DNA of 64,000 bases from contig NC_134161.1 of assembly GCF_033958435.1 (NCBI RefSeq), forward strand, positions 2,418,001 to 2,482,000, given 5' to 3'. A model generated the notes under the pieces. It was not told where the DNA came from. It saw only the letters and a list, made by a program, of their open reading frames with translations, and ran no database searches. How positions within the stretch are numbered: the first letter of the stretch is position 1; the number at the start of each line of letters is the position of its first letter. Source of the stretch: Carettochelys insculpta (taxonomy: Eukaryota; Chordata; Testudines; Carettochelyidae). Of the stretch, positions 52,413-62,712 are shown piece by piece. A program made the position numbers and the translations under genes.

Positions 52413-54292
52413 GTAGGGCCGAACCGCCGCTAGCGGTCTGGGGGGTCCGCGCATCCGCGGCGAGGGAGGGTGGGGGCGGCCACGGGCAGCCTGGCGTCTG
52501 GTGCAGGCCCCAGAAGTAAGAGCGCTGGGCTGGCCCACGGGCCGTGCTGGGCCAGGGGCCAGGCTCAGGCAGTCTCTGCAGAAGGTGTCCAGCCTGCAGT
52601 GACTCTAAAAGGGCTTTGGAGGCTACTTGGCAGTACAACGGCCCCCAGGGCCAGCAGGTGTCTGTCTGGGCCTGGGCGCAGGGGTGAGGCTGTGTGCGGC
52701 AGGCAGAGAGGGACGGGGACCCTGAGCTGGGCCAGGTAAGCCCATTGCCGCCAGTGGAGGGGCACAGTTTGTACTCTGGCCAAACCAGAGGTGTGAAACT
52801 AGGCCGGCTCCTCCCTACCCGGGGGTTCGACCGGCTGGGAATCCTCTGCTGAACCAGCGGCTCCTTAACACGGGCTGCTGCCAGCTCCAGCCAAGGGGAG
52901 TGTCTGCAGGGTGCGGCTTGGGGCCACCGTTCTGAGCTTTCTTGTGCCTCCCTTGCAGGGACTCAGGCCCGCTACTTCTGGCAGCATGACGACCCCCAGA
53001 CGCCTGTGGATCGCTTTAAGGACATGATCCAGGTCTACCTGGAGACCATCAAGGCTAGTGGCAAGGAAGCCGTTACCCAGTTCGAGGCCTCTGCAGTGGG
53101 CAAACAGCTTGAGTAAGTAGCTGGCTCATGGCAGGAGCGAGCTGTCAGGCCCTGCAGCCACGGGCCACGCCCCTGCAGGCTCTGATGCCCCCGGGGTCCC
53201 ACGTGGTGCTGTTGCCCTGTGCTGGTTGGATTGGGAACGGCTCACCTGTGTGCCTGGCCCCAGCACCCAGACCCCCCGCTGTCTCTGGGGATGCTCAGCG
53301 GCCTGCGCTGCACCAGATCTGACAAACAAGGCGGGGGGTGTAGTCCTCGCCCTCCTTCCACCCTCAGAGAGCTGAGTGCACCTTGGCACCCCTACGTCAT
53401 CCGGGGAGGCCGAGGCCTGAGGAGTTAAAGGTACCATTGACCCAGAGACGGGTGCCAGCCACTCAAAGGCCTGGGTGCCACCCAAATGCATGGCCCTTCC
53501 TGAGGAGCTGGGCTGGGGGAAGGCGGAGATCGCTCAGACGGTGCGGCGGGAGGACAATGCTGTGCCTGGGAGCAGAGCCTGCCTGCCGGCTGCAGCTCTC
53601 CATCCCTTCCGGGAGCAAGGCAGCATGCCCAGGAGAGATGCCAGGCAGCACCCTGTAACCCTGCCCCCATTGTCTGCCCCTGCAGCCTGAAGCTGGCTGA
53701 AAACCTGGACTCCCTGTCGGTGTCAGTGCAGAAGCTGCAGGAAGACCTGGCTCCCTACTACAAGGAGGCCCAGGAGCTGTGGCTGAAGGACACTGAGGCC
53801 CTGAGGAAGGAGCTGACCAAGGACCTGGAGGACGTGAAGCAGAAGATCCAGCCGTTCCTGGAGCAGTTCTACGCGAAGTGGGTGGAGGAGCTGGAGGTCT
53901 TCCGCCAGAAGCTGGTCCCCATCGGCGAGGAGCTGAAGGAGATGACCCGGCAGAAGCTGGAGGTGGTGCAGCAGAAGTTGACCCCTGTGGCCGAAGAGGC
54001 CCGGGACCGGCTGCGAGGACACATGGAGGAGCTGCGCAAAGCCCTGACCCCGCACGGTGAGGAGCTGCGCCTGAAGGTGAGCCAGAAGCTGCAGGAGGTG
54101 CGGGAAAAGGGTTTCCCACAGGCCGCTGAGTACCAGGCCAAGGTGATCCAGCACCTCACCAACTTCCGTGAGAAGGCCACGCCCCTCGTGCAGGACTTCA
54201 AGGAGCGCCTGAGCCCCTACGTCGAGAACGTCAAGACCCAGTTCCTGGCCCTGCTGGACAGAATCCGAATGAGCATGACCAAGGCCAACTAG
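52370..54292 (+). CDS. APOA1: APOA1, apolipoprotein A-I (complete)
   Basis: Main structural protein of HDL and activator of LCAT; secreted by liver and intestine. Coding segments are 52370-52412, 52959-53112 and 53686-54292, total 804 nt and 267 aa, the same length as human. [18 protein letters not shown] is a signal peptide; RYFWQH fits the six-residue propeptide, so mature protein should start [13 protein letters not shown]. The exon-4 part is a series of 11/22-residue amphipathic helices that mostly begin at Pro ([55 protein letters not shown]). No Cys is present. [14 protein letters not shown] and [19 protein letters not shown] resemble chicken APOA1 more than human. Intron phases 1 and 2 match the apolipoprotein family. 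No disruption was seen. Confidence 0.97.
52413..52958 (+). other. APOA1 intron 2
   Basis: GC-rich, 546 nt, with no recognised repeat or exon. Intron 1 (51845-52349) is similarly featureless. Confidence 0.7.
52959..53112 (+). CDS. APOA1: APOA1 exon 3: propeptide and N-terminal domain
   Basis: Reads [20 protein letters not shown], then [20 protein letters not shown] and [11 protein letters not shown] plus GA. This is the globular-domain start. Leaves phase 2 at GTAAGT (53113); 154 nt. Confidence 0.95.
53113..53685 (+). other. APOA1 intron 3
   Basis: 573 nt, GC-rich, with no repeat recognised. It ends CTGCCCCTGCAG. Confidence 0.7.
53686..54292 (+). CDS. APOA1: APOA1 exon 4: amphipathic helix repeats
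   Basis: Starts by completing Asp of [14 protein letters not shown] and ends MSMTKAN before TAG (54290-54292). It holds all lipid-binding helical repeats. The codons are GC-biased, and an antisense 218-codon ORF (53723-54379) is a shadow. Confidence 0.96.
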
Positions 54293-54679
54293 CAGCCCGG
54301 GCCAAGGACTGACCCTTCTCTGCCAGCCACGATGGGCCTCCAATTGCTTGGCTGCTGCTCTGCGTTCTGCTGCTGCCACACGTCTGGGGAAGGCCCCCGG
54401 CCTGCTCAGCTCCCCTCACCTTCCCCCGGCACCCCCAGCACTGGGCCAAGCTGGCCAGAGCACGTCCCGTTGTGGCTCAATCAATGGCCGCAGAACGAGG
54501 GGCCCTCTGCTCAGGGGGTTGGGAAACCAGCCCCACCTTAGGGGAGCTGCTTCACCGCCCAGGGTGAAGGCCAGTCCCCTGGGAATGACCCACCCCGAGC
54601 TCCGCTCTTGGTCCCCAGCTCGGCACTCCCGCCTGTCCCCCCACCCCCCACGCAGAGCTCTTCGTTCTTTGTTTTGCTA

Positions 54680-54685
54680 AATAAA
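54680..54685 (+). terminator. Poly(A) signal of APOA1
   Basis: AATAAA in GCTAAATAAAAGTG, about 390 nt after the stop. The expected cleavage site is near 54705. Confidence 0.85.
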
Positions 54686-54705
54686 AGTGATTGAAGTTCC
54701 TGGGA

Positions 54706-56264
54706 GCTTCTTTGCAGGGGATCCCCAGGTGGGGAGAGGCGGGGGCAGGGACCACCACCTGCAGGGCTGACGGCGGCTCCCCGCGGAGGCCAGGGATCGC
54801 AGGAGCGCATGGGCTGCAGCTTACTGAGGGAAAGGGAAGGGCTGTGCGGTGGGAGGAAGTGGGGAGTCCTCCCTCCCAGCCGCTAGCAATCACAGCGTGG
54901 GCTTGCAGAGCTCCCCAGGGCAGGGCAGGGCTCAGCCCCCTTCTTGTGGGGCCCAGCTGCTGAGGGCCATGCACAAAGCCCAGCCCCAGAGGGAGCAGTG
55001 GAGGGGACAGCGGAGCAAGGGTAGCAGACGGGGTGTGAGGCCTTTGCAGCTCCCCCGGGGACTGAGCCCCGCTGGCCAAGCCCTGGCCCGGGTGCAGGAG
55101 CGCAGGGTTGAGGGGAGCTTCAGCTGACCGGTGCTGGCAGCTCGGGGGCAGTCTCTGGTCCTGGCTCATAGCAGGCGTGGGCCAGCCCAGCCCCAGCACG
55201 CCAGTGCTGAGGGTACTAGTGGAGCGGGTGAGGACCAGAGTGGCTCAGGCGCCGAGGGCTGGAGGCCACCCCGGAGCTGAGCTGAGCAGGCCAGGCTGGT
55301 TCGCTGGCCGGAGCTGGGTCTGCACCCTCAGCTGCTGCTACCTCGTGGGGGTGGGGGGCACGGACACACCCACCCCACCACACACACCAGTGTCACGCCC
55401 CCAGGCCCTGGGCCAGCGCCCCCACTGCATGCAGCTGGAAGAGATCTGGGCGCGGCTCTCGGGCTGCAGCTTGTGCCTCCCTGCTCACCACCTGCTGGTG
55501 CCAGAGCCTGGCCCTGAGGCTGGCATGGGGGGCACTGCCCGATTCGGCGGGTGAGAACCACCCACCTGGCTGTGCTCGCTGTCGCCTTAGAGCCGTCCCT
55601 CGCCACGTGCGAGCTGGGCCAATGCCTGTGCTGGGCTCCAGCCCAAGATGTTCCATGCATGGACGGGGCCAGACCCTTTCCTGCCAACCCAGCCCCCAAC
55701 ACGCAGTCCCAGCCTCCCCCACCGGCCCTTGGTGGAACACACAGCCACGGGTCCCAGCTGCCCAAGGCCAGGCGGGTGAGCTCACTCCTGGCCATGCAGC
55801 GAGCTGGGCGCGCCAGGCCTGGGGGCTGCGCTAGGGCCTGGCCAGGGCATTCAGCGGAGCTCACGGGGGGCAGATGGAAATCCTGGGCTGTGCAATTGTT
55901 CCCGAAGGGCTCAGTCCCGGGGACCAGCACTGGCCATTGCCCAGCACCCCTACCCCATCCCTGCTCCCCAGGGCTGGGCTGTGCGCATGGCCCTGCATCC
56001 CCTGGACCCCTCCTTAGGTTGCAATGGGCAGGAGACAGGGACTCGAGCAACTTGCTCTGGTTCATGACTGATGCACCAAGGCCCGAGGTGCTGAGCTGGG
56101 CCGAGGCGACAGGCCGGGGGTCTGCGCAGCTCTGGCAGGGCCTTCACCCGGTTCCTGCTGCAGCCAGGCTCTGCTTGCCCAGGGAAGGCCTGCAGCTGTT
56201 CCAGCACTTGCTCCCGGAAGCACCCGCCCTCTCCCCGCAACGCGCCCAGGCAGGCACCGACCGC
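54706..56264. other. APOA1-APOC3 convergent spacer
   Basis: GC-rich. No third gene, RNA or repeat family was recognised. Long overlapping ORFs on both strands (for example 55328-56065 - and 55551-56276 +) reflect low stop-codon density in GC-rich DNA. Confidence 0.65.
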
Positions 56265-56282
56265 AGCTCCAGCTGACTTCGC

Positions 56283-56288
56283 TTTATT
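56283..56288 (-). terminator. Poly(A) signal of APOC3
   Basis: TTTATT on the + strand, i.e. AATAAA on the - strand, about 260 nt past the APOC3 stop. Confidence 0.8.
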
Positions 56289-56545
56289 GCAAGGCACTCG
56301 ACAGACTTTGAGTTTCACAAAGCCCCAAACCCCGACCCCTCCCCGCCAGGCTCCCAGCTGGTGCCAGACGCCAGTGGCCCCGGAGAAGTGGCCCTGGAAT
56401 GGGCTGTGCGGCTTGCGTTGTGGGACAGGCGGCTGGGAACGCGCTGAGCTGGGCAGAGGCTGGTTTCTCTGGCCAGAGCCGGGAGTCAGCACCCTGTGCC
56501 TGCACCTGCTCAGCTGGGAGCCTGACCTGGGCTGCGCCACCGGGC

Positions 56546-56639
56546 TCACTGCGCCTCGTGCTCCCAGAGCGCAGACAACATGTCCTTCAGCGTCCTCCAG
56601 TACTGCCGCACGTCCTCTGCCCGCGTCGTGAACCAGTCT
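56546..56639 (-). CDS. APOC3: APOC3 exon 4
   Basis: Reads (R)DWFTTRAEDVRQYWRTLKD and then MLSALWEHEAQ before TGA (56548-56546). This is the C-terminal lipid-binding helix with two or three Trp anchors. Acceptor CCCTTCAG lies just upstream on the - strand (56642-56640). Enters phase 2. Confidence 0.9.
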
Positions 56640-58628
56640 CTGAAGGGTTAAACGCACGGGGCGCTGGTGTACCGCTTGCTCAAGGGAGCTCAGCACGCTT
56701 CAGCCCGAGTTGTGCCCAGGTAGGGGCAGAGAGGGAGGGTTGGCTGCCAGCCGCTGAGGGGCTGCGCCTGGGGCCATCCCTGTCAATGGCTCATTCGGGC
56801 CTTCCCCTTCGCTCAGCTGCCAGCACGGCGCCGCAGGATTGGGGTATTGGCTGTCCTCAGCGGGAGGGGGCTGGGCTGGGCTGGGCTGGGCCCGTGCCCC
56901 TGGGGCAGGCAGAGAGCTTGGGCTTTGCTGCGGCCCGTCGCCTCAGCGCGATGTCTCCCTCTCCCAGCGCCCTCAGCTCCTGCCAACGGTGGCTGGGCAC
57001 GAGTGCCAGCCAGCTGTTTGCCTCCTCAGGGAGGTGCTGTGGGCAGAGCACTGAGCTGGCATCCCCCAGGGCTGTGGCCATCTCCTGGAGCTCACCCAGG
57101 CCAGGGGAGCTGTGTCACCCGTTGCCTTGGCCCAGTGTTCTACCCCAGTCTGTTGCTTGCTGGGGGTTCAGTGCTGCTGGGCCTGGCCCGGCCCCGTATC
57201 CGTCCCAGGGTTCTCCCTACACTGGCTGCGCCTGGGCTGGGGGCTCACCTGGCCTGCTGAACCACCTCGGTCTCCCGGACCCTGGTTACGGCATCCTTGG
57301 TCGTCTGAGCCACACGCTGGACGTAATCGTGCACCTTCTTCACGATGGTTCCCTCCTCCTCGGGGGCGCCCGCATCTGCGAGCCCAAACAAGCCGTGTCT
57401 GTGGGGTGTTCCCTACCCTCTGCCGCAGGGGCTTTCCGGGGGTGGGAAGGGGAGTGTGAGAGAACAGGCACCGGGTTCCTCAGGGCGCCCGGCTGTGTGG
57501 TGCAGGTGGGTGAGAGCTAAGCCCGGCTCTGAGCCTGGACCGGTCTGGAAGCCCCTTAGTTCACCGACCCGCCTCGCCCCCCCAACGCACACACAAAGTC
57601 GTGTCAAACCAGCCCCATCTCCTCCCTCGCTGCGAGGAGCAGGAGCTGCCCCGGCTAGTCCCCCGTCGAACCGGGAAGGGTGGGCCAGTGCCAGCTGGAA
57701 GACGTGCTCTGCCGAGCTGGGAGGCCCTGCGTTGTGGGGTCCCGCAGGGCTCAGTCCTTACTGGACGGGTGCGCGAGCCGGCCCTTGGACGCCGGAGCAG
57801 TGAGTGTGCCTGCAGCAGAATTCGCACCAACCCCCCCGAGTCGGAGCATTGGGCAGAAACCAGCGAGGCGAAATGGAAGCCAGCCAAGCGCCCGGTGCTT
57901 CCAAGGGAGGGCCGGGCACAGGGGCAGGAGCTGAGGTTCCACTGCCTGTCAGACTGACCAGGAGTCAACAGGGGCTGGGCGTGTTAACAGGGCTGTGCTA
58001 CACCAGATGCAGGAAGCAGCCGGGCTGCCGTGCTGGCACCAGCAAGCGCTTCAGCTGCAGTAGTGAGACGGCTCGTGCGTCCCACACGCCAGCAGAGAGG
58101 CGGACGCAGGGGAGAGGGAGGTTAAAACCAGCATGACTTAGCCTCCAGCAAAGAAAGGGGCAGAACAGACTTCAGTTCCAGCAGGGGTTGTGTTACGTAG
58201 GCCGGGCACCGGTTGGCCTGTGTCCACCCAGGACAGGAGAAGGAGCAGGGGTTAAGCGGCAGCAAGGGGGAATTATTTGCAAGGTTAGGCACAGACGCGA
58301 GGAACACTCCCACTCGGGTAAGGTCTGGGCCAGGCTCCCAGCGGTCGCCGGAGGTTAAGAACCAGTTGGACAAACACCTGCAACGGACAGGTTACGGTCT
58401 CTGGTCCTGCCCCGGCACGGAGGGATGGACTAAGGTCTCCTACTGCCTTGGAACTAACAGTCCTCCCATGGGGCTTTCCTCCCATGCAGGGCGGTGTGAT
58501 TTTCCCCATCTGACTTGTACCTGATCCCTCCCCGGTCTGCCCCCCTCCCTCGCCCCGGGGAGGCTCTTACGTGCCACGGCAGCGAACAGGGCCACGCTCA
58601 GGAGCGTGAGGAGGAGCAGGGCCTTCAT
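56546..58628 (-). CDS. APOC3: APOC3, apolipoprotein C-III (complete)
   Basis: Small exchangeable apolipoprotein of triglyceride-rich particles and HDL; in mammals it inhibits lipoprotein lipase and hepatic remnant uptake. Coding segments on the - strand are 58628-58571, 57375-57249 and 56639-56546 (58+127+94 = 279 nt, 92 aa). MKALLLLTLLSVALFAAVA is a signal peptide; mature protein would start HAGAPEEEG. The middle exon ends TEVVQQAR, where mammals have SQVAQQAR. Mature Trp residues 45, 57 and 68 keep the 12- and 11-residue spacing of human Trp42, 54 and 65. It is convergent with APOA1, as in mammals. The C-terminus stops at WEHEAQ and lacks the human tail that carries the O-glycosylated Thr. 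Another APOC gene is unlikely given synteny and intron phases. Confidence 0.9.
56640..57248 (-). other. APOC3 intron 3
   Basis: 609 nt, GC-rich. It contains a short GGGCT tandem run (about 56868-56891) with G-quadruplex potential on the + strand. No exon was recognised. Confidence 0.7.
57249..57375 (-). CDS. APOC3: APOC3 exon 3
   Basis: Reads (H)AGAPEEEGTIVKKVHDYVQ, then RVAQTTKDAVTRVRETEVVQ and QA plus AG. It is an N-terminal amphipathic helix with the TKDAV and QQAR patterns of APOC3. Acceptor GCTCGCAG ends at 57376; donor GTGAGC starts at 57248. Enters phase 1, leaves phase 2. Confidence 0.9.
57376..58570 (-). other. APOC3 intron 2
   Basis: 1195 nt with no recognised exon or repeat family. 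The donor at its start on the - strand is GTAAGA (58570-58565). Confidence 0.65.
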
Positions 58629-58636
58629 GGTGCGGG
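58571..58636 (-). CDS. APOC3: APOC3 exon 2: start codon and signal peptide
   Basis: Acceptor CCCCAG ends at 58637. Eight bases of UTR (CCCGCACC) precede ATG at 58628-58626. It encodes the 19-residue hydrophobic signal and leaves phase 1. Confidence 0.9.
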
Positions 58637-59425
58637 CTGGGGAGAGAGCACAGAGTGGTGAAGGGCTGCAGTGGCCGTCCCAGGGCTGCTTGAGGCAGTA
58701 GTGGTACCCCCCCCGCACCCCCACTCCGGTTCCACACCCGGCCCTCCCCTTCCACCACAGGCAGGACCCCGGGACTGCAAACCCAGCAGGCAGGACGGTG
58801 CTACGCTGGTGCCCGGCCCTGCGCCAGCCTGGTGTGTGGAGGGCAGGGAGCCGGGTGAGTTGTGGGGCTGTGCGGCTCGGAAGCAAGAGAGCTTGGACAA
58901 CGGGCCCTCCCTGCCAGCCCCCCCACGCGCGCCCCAAGCTTGGTGTGGGCCCACCCGGGCTCTGATGTCTGGTGCTGCAGGGTGCTTGGGGGAGAGAGGC
59001 AGACAGCGGCTGCAGCCAGGCTGGGCCCTTTGCTGTCCTGCTCTTCCCAGCATCACTGTTTGAAGCCAGAGAGGTGAGCTCTGTTCCCTGCCCGGCTGCT
59101 CTGCCCTGGAGCAGCTCTCTGCAGCAGGCCCGGAGCACGTGCAGGGAGCTTTAGGGGGCCTGGGGGCACAGGAGGGGCATTACGCTGCATTGACCTCCAT
59201 CCGAGGACACTGCCCTGGCCCGGGGCCGACCAGGCACTGCCTGCCCTCACCGCACGCGGGGGCTGAGGCACAAAGCTGCGGCTGCTGCTCGGAGCCGCCC
59301 ATGGGGAGCCTGGAGGGTGCTTCCTGCGGCAGGACTGGCTTTTGCCAGTTTGCTCCCCTCCTGCCAATGGAGCCAGTGTACCTCCAGTGGCCCTGGGACC
59401 GAACGTGTCAAAGGCCTGGGCTTAC
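58637..59425 (-). other. APOC3 intron 1
   Basis: 789 nt in the 5'UTR with no repeat or exon recognised. Donor GTAAGC at 59425-59420. Confidence 0.65.
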
Positions 59426-59455
59426 CTGGCTGCGTTGCTTCCTGGGCTTTGCTGA
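59426..59455 (-). other. APOC3: APOC3 exon 1 (non-coding)
   Basis: Short leader ending in GCAGCCAG before GTAAGC. The start is estimated about 25-30 nt after the TATA box, so the 5' end is approximate. Confidence 0.65.
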
Positions 59456-59479
59456 GTGGCCAGAGCCCCGGCGTCCCGC

Positions 59480-59486
59480 TTTTATA
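59480..59486 (-). promoter_or_regulatory. TATA box of APOC3
   Basis: TATAAAA on the - strand, correctly spaced before the short leader exon. Confidence 0.85.
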
Positions 59487-59515
59487 CCGGCCCCAGGAAG
59501 CGGGCTCGGGACTTT

Positions 59516-59528
59516 TGGGCAAAGGTCA
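59516..59528 (+). promoter_or_regulatory. HNF4-type DR1 element of the APOC3 promoter
   Basis: TGGGCAAAGGTCA as read on the + strand lies about 60-73 nt upstream of the inferred start. The mammalian APOC3 promoter carries the same core at a similar position (element C3P, bound by HNF4 and other nuclear receptors). Core identity and spacing make this a conserved liver and gut control site. Confidence 0.85.
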
Positions 59529-59974
59529 GCAGGGCAGCTTGGTCGGACTGGGGAGGGGGGTTGCCTTTGTGGCTCACTTTCCTGCTGCCAGGCGTCCTTG
59601 GGGAGTTGAGAAATCCAGCAGCAACACCCACACACTGGAGGCCCTGTGCGGGTCAGGGCCGGGCAGTGACCGGCTCCCTTCTCTCCTTTGCAAAGAGCTC
59701 ACCTCCTTGCAGCCACCTGCTCCTCTGGCTCGCCCAGACCTCCAGGGTGGGAATGCTGCCTTGGCCATGCCTTGCCTGTCTGAGCTCCCTGACCGCCGGG
59801 GCGGCTGCCTCTCTGCATCCGGCACAACAGTGACCTCCAGTGGCCTACGTCCAGCTTACACCTCAGCCGGGCGCTGGGGCTGGCAGCCGCTGGGCTAGCT
59901 GCCCTGCTGGGTGACCCTGCTCCAGAGAACCCTCTGGCTCTGGTCCGGCTGAGAGCCCCTGACATCACCCCTAG

Positions 59975-59987
59975 GGTCACACTGACC
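59975..59987. promoter_or_regulatory. Perfect GGTCA-n3-TGACC palindrome (oestrogen-response type)
   Basis: GGTCACACTGACC, with 7-base arms if the flanking A/T-side bases are counted (AGGGTCA / TGACCCT). It lies about 520 nt upstream of the APOC3 start, where mammals have the shared APOC3/APOA4/APOA1 enhancer. Function is inferred only. Confidence 0.5.
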
Positions 59988-59989
59988 CT

Positions 59990-60450
59990 GGTAAGCACCA
60001 GCTCCTGCCCTGCTACCTCCCAGGCCCGGCTGCAGCCCCAGAGCTTGCCCAGTGCAGAGGCAGCTGCAGACAAGAGCAGAAACAAGCCACAACTCCAGCC
60101 CAGCTGCGCGTAGTCCAGTTTGGGAGGGGCGTGGGGCAGGCCCCAGAGGCACAGTGCAGCAGCAAACCAGCCCTGCGTGGACCATCCCTTCCCCAGGAGG
60201 GGGCAGTTCCAGCCAATGGACGAGGGGGCCCGGAGGGACTTGCCCGCAGGCAGAACAATTAGTAGCTCTGAGCAAGGAACCAGGACACCTGGGTTTGACC
60301 AGGCCGTAACAAGCCGCTCGGGGGGCAGGGGGATGAATCACTTGCCCAGCCCAGCCCAGCCCTTCTGAGCAGGGCTTGCATTTGCTTTGCTCTCCGCGTG
60401 AGCCAGGCCTGCTGCTCTCCCCCCCAGAGGGCTCTGGGGTCCCAGCTCGT
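59990..60450. other. Upstream region of APOC3
   Basis: GC-rich non-coding sequence with no gene recognised. Regulatory content beyond the sites listed cannot be judged by eye. Confidence 0.5.
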
Positions 60451-60451
60451 T

Positions 60452-61235
60452 CATAGAATCCGAGGGCTGGAGGGGACCTCAGGAGGTCATCTAGCCCAGC
60501 CCCCGCCCAAAGCAGGATCAACCCCAACTAAGTCATCCCGGCCAGGGCTTTGTCAAGCCAGGACTTAAAAACCTCAAGGGATGGAGATTCCACCACCTCT
60601 CTAGGTAACACGTTCCAGTGCTTCACCTCCCGCCTGGGGAAATAGTTTTTCCTAATATCCAACCGACACCTCCCCCTCTTCAACTTCAGCCCATTGCTCC
60701 TTGTTCTGCCATCTGACACCGCTGAGAACAGCCGCTCTCCATCCTCTTTAGAGCCCCCTTCAAGAAGTGGAAGGCTGCCATCAAATCCTCCTTCAGTTTT
60801 GTCTTCTGCAAACTAAATAAGCCCAAATCCCTCAGCCTCTCCTCATAGGTCATGTGCTCCAAACCCCTCATGATTTTCGTTGCCCTCCGCTGGACCCTCT
60901 CCAATGCATCCACACCCTTTCTATACTGAGGCACCCAGAACTAGACACAATACTCCAGATGTGGCCTCAGCAGTGGCGAGTAGAGGGGAATAACAACTTA
61001 TTTAGATGGGCTGGAAATGCTGCTCCTAATGCACCTTGATATGCCATTAGCCTTCTTGGCTACAAGGGCACCTGGTTCACTCATATCCAGCTTCTCATCC
61101 ACTGTAATCCCCAGGTCCTTTTCTGCTGCGCTGCTACTTAGGCAGTCGGTCCCCAGCCTGTAACAGTGCCTGGGATTCTTCCGGCCCAAGTGCAGGACTC
61201 TGCATGTCTCTTTGTTGAACCTCCTCAGATTTCAG
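60452..61235 (-). mobile_element. CR1 LINE, 5'-truncated, second copy
   Basis: On the - strand, ORF2 fragments read DEKLDMSEPGALVAKKANGI, then [39 protein letters not shown], then [20 protein letters not shown] and [18 protein letters not shown]. The 3' end GGATTCTATGA is at about 60452. It has the same family and orientation as the copy at 50806. Confidence 0.9.
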
Positions 61236-62712
61236 ACATGGTAAATGGCCAAACGGACGCCATGGTAATGCCTGAGCTGTCGCAGGGAGAGGACCATGAC
61301 GCCAGGTGGGGATACCCTGGGCGAGGGCCCATTCTAAGCCCTGCCTCAGTGCTGTGTAGCTGGCTGACTTCGCGCCCCCCAAGGAGCTATAAAACTCCAC
61401 CGCAACAATCACTGTGTGTAAAAGTGGGGCTGGGGTGTGTGGTGGTTGCGTGTGGGGAGGGGAAGCATTCAGGGCAACTGCCCAAGGCCTCATACCACCA
61501 GGACCCGCCCCCTGAGGCTACTTTTCTTAAGCCTCAGCTGCTTCTTCAGCCCGGGTAGTGAGACTCGGAGCCTGGGCCTGCTGTAGCTTTCTGCCCTGAG
61601 CCCCAGCAGGTCTAACACCAGCCCTGCTTGGCAGCTTCCCAGGGGGGCCCCAGAACTGCTGCCGTTCAGCACAGGGGGAGGAAAGGAAAATGCATGAAAT
61701 CTCCTGGGCAAAAGCAGGACAGCACATGCCAGCCATGGGGGAGAAACAGACAGCACCCACCCCCCAGCCCTCCCCTCCCGCATGCTGGTCCTGAAGGACA
61801 CCCATGGCTGCAGCCCCCAGGACGAGGGCTAGACAAGGACTATCTGAGCTGCCCCTGGACGGCCCCACAGCTGGGGACCTCCCAGGGGGTTAAACGCGCC
61901 TTTGCCCACAGTCCTGGCCCTGAGGCCAGGCACGGCCTGTCTGTGGGGCAGAGGCTGGTTTCACCAGGTCCCGAGGCAGTGGCGGCAGGCAGGAAGCGTA
62001 GCCCAGAGGAGCTCAGTGCTGGGAGAGGGGTCCCTGTGAGTCAGGCCCTGCTGAAGCCTGGTTATTGCTGAGTGCATCCGCCTTACCAGATGGGGGCCTT
62101 GCCCACTCAGCGAGGCAGAAGGGCTGTAGCCAGCGGTAGCCACGTCAGAGCTCTGCTCGTGCAGGACAGGCCCTCAGTCTTGCAGTGCCCGGGAGAGTGA
62201 CCTCCATGTGATCTCCAGGCTGGGGAGCCTTGTGACATCTGCTCCCCAGGTGCAGCTGTCTCGGACTGTGCCGGGTGCCTTAGGCCAGCTTCCCGGGCTG
62301 GGGGTCGTGCTGAGAATAGGCCCCAGAGCAGCTGCAGCAGAGCAAGGCTCTGGCCAGCTGCGTGCCGGGCACTGCAGATAGTGCTGGGCTGGAGACCTGT
62401 CCCTGGGCTGGTTGCTGGCCGCTGGGTGAGCTGGCGGAAGTCCCTGCATGGTGCAGGATTCTCCCGGCAGACACATTCTCTAAGCTCAAGCTTTCCCCAC
62501 TCCTCCATCCAGCCTGTGTCCAGCGTGGGTTGAACGGGAGGCTCTGGCCACTGGCGGCCCAGTGCCGCAGCAAACGAGCAGAATTCATATCCTGATGCTC
62601 GGCCTGTTCCCTGGGGCGGATTTGGACACTTTAGAATGTGGATGTCACGCAATGGGGCTTAATGGCCCAGTACAAGGGGCGGCAGCATGTCGGGACCTGA
62701 GGTGCGTCACAG
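61236..62712. other. Spacer between CR1 copy and minisatellite
   Basis: No exon of APOA4, which is expected in this direction, was recognised. A lone TATAAAA on the + strand (61388-61394) has no signal-peptide exon after it. No repeat was recognised. Confidence 0.5.

Noticed and set aside
51745..52638. 297-codon ORF on the - strand over APOA1 exons 1-2
   Set aside because: Runs antisense across the promoter and splice sites of APOA1; composition-driven.
53723..54379. 218-codon ORF antisense to APOA1 exon 4
   Set aside because: Shadow of a GC-rich leucine/glutamate-coding exon; Leu/Gln/His-rich translation with no independent support.
55328..56276. Overlapping ORFs above 240 codons on both strands between APOA1 and APOC3
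   Set aside because: Low stop density in GC-rich DNA; no splice, domain or conservation sign. They also overlap the 3' ends of known genes.
61388..61394. TATAAAA as a possible APOA4 promoter
   Set aside because: No apolipoprotein signal-peptide exon follows on the + strand up to the minisatellite, and the spacing is shorter than in mammals.
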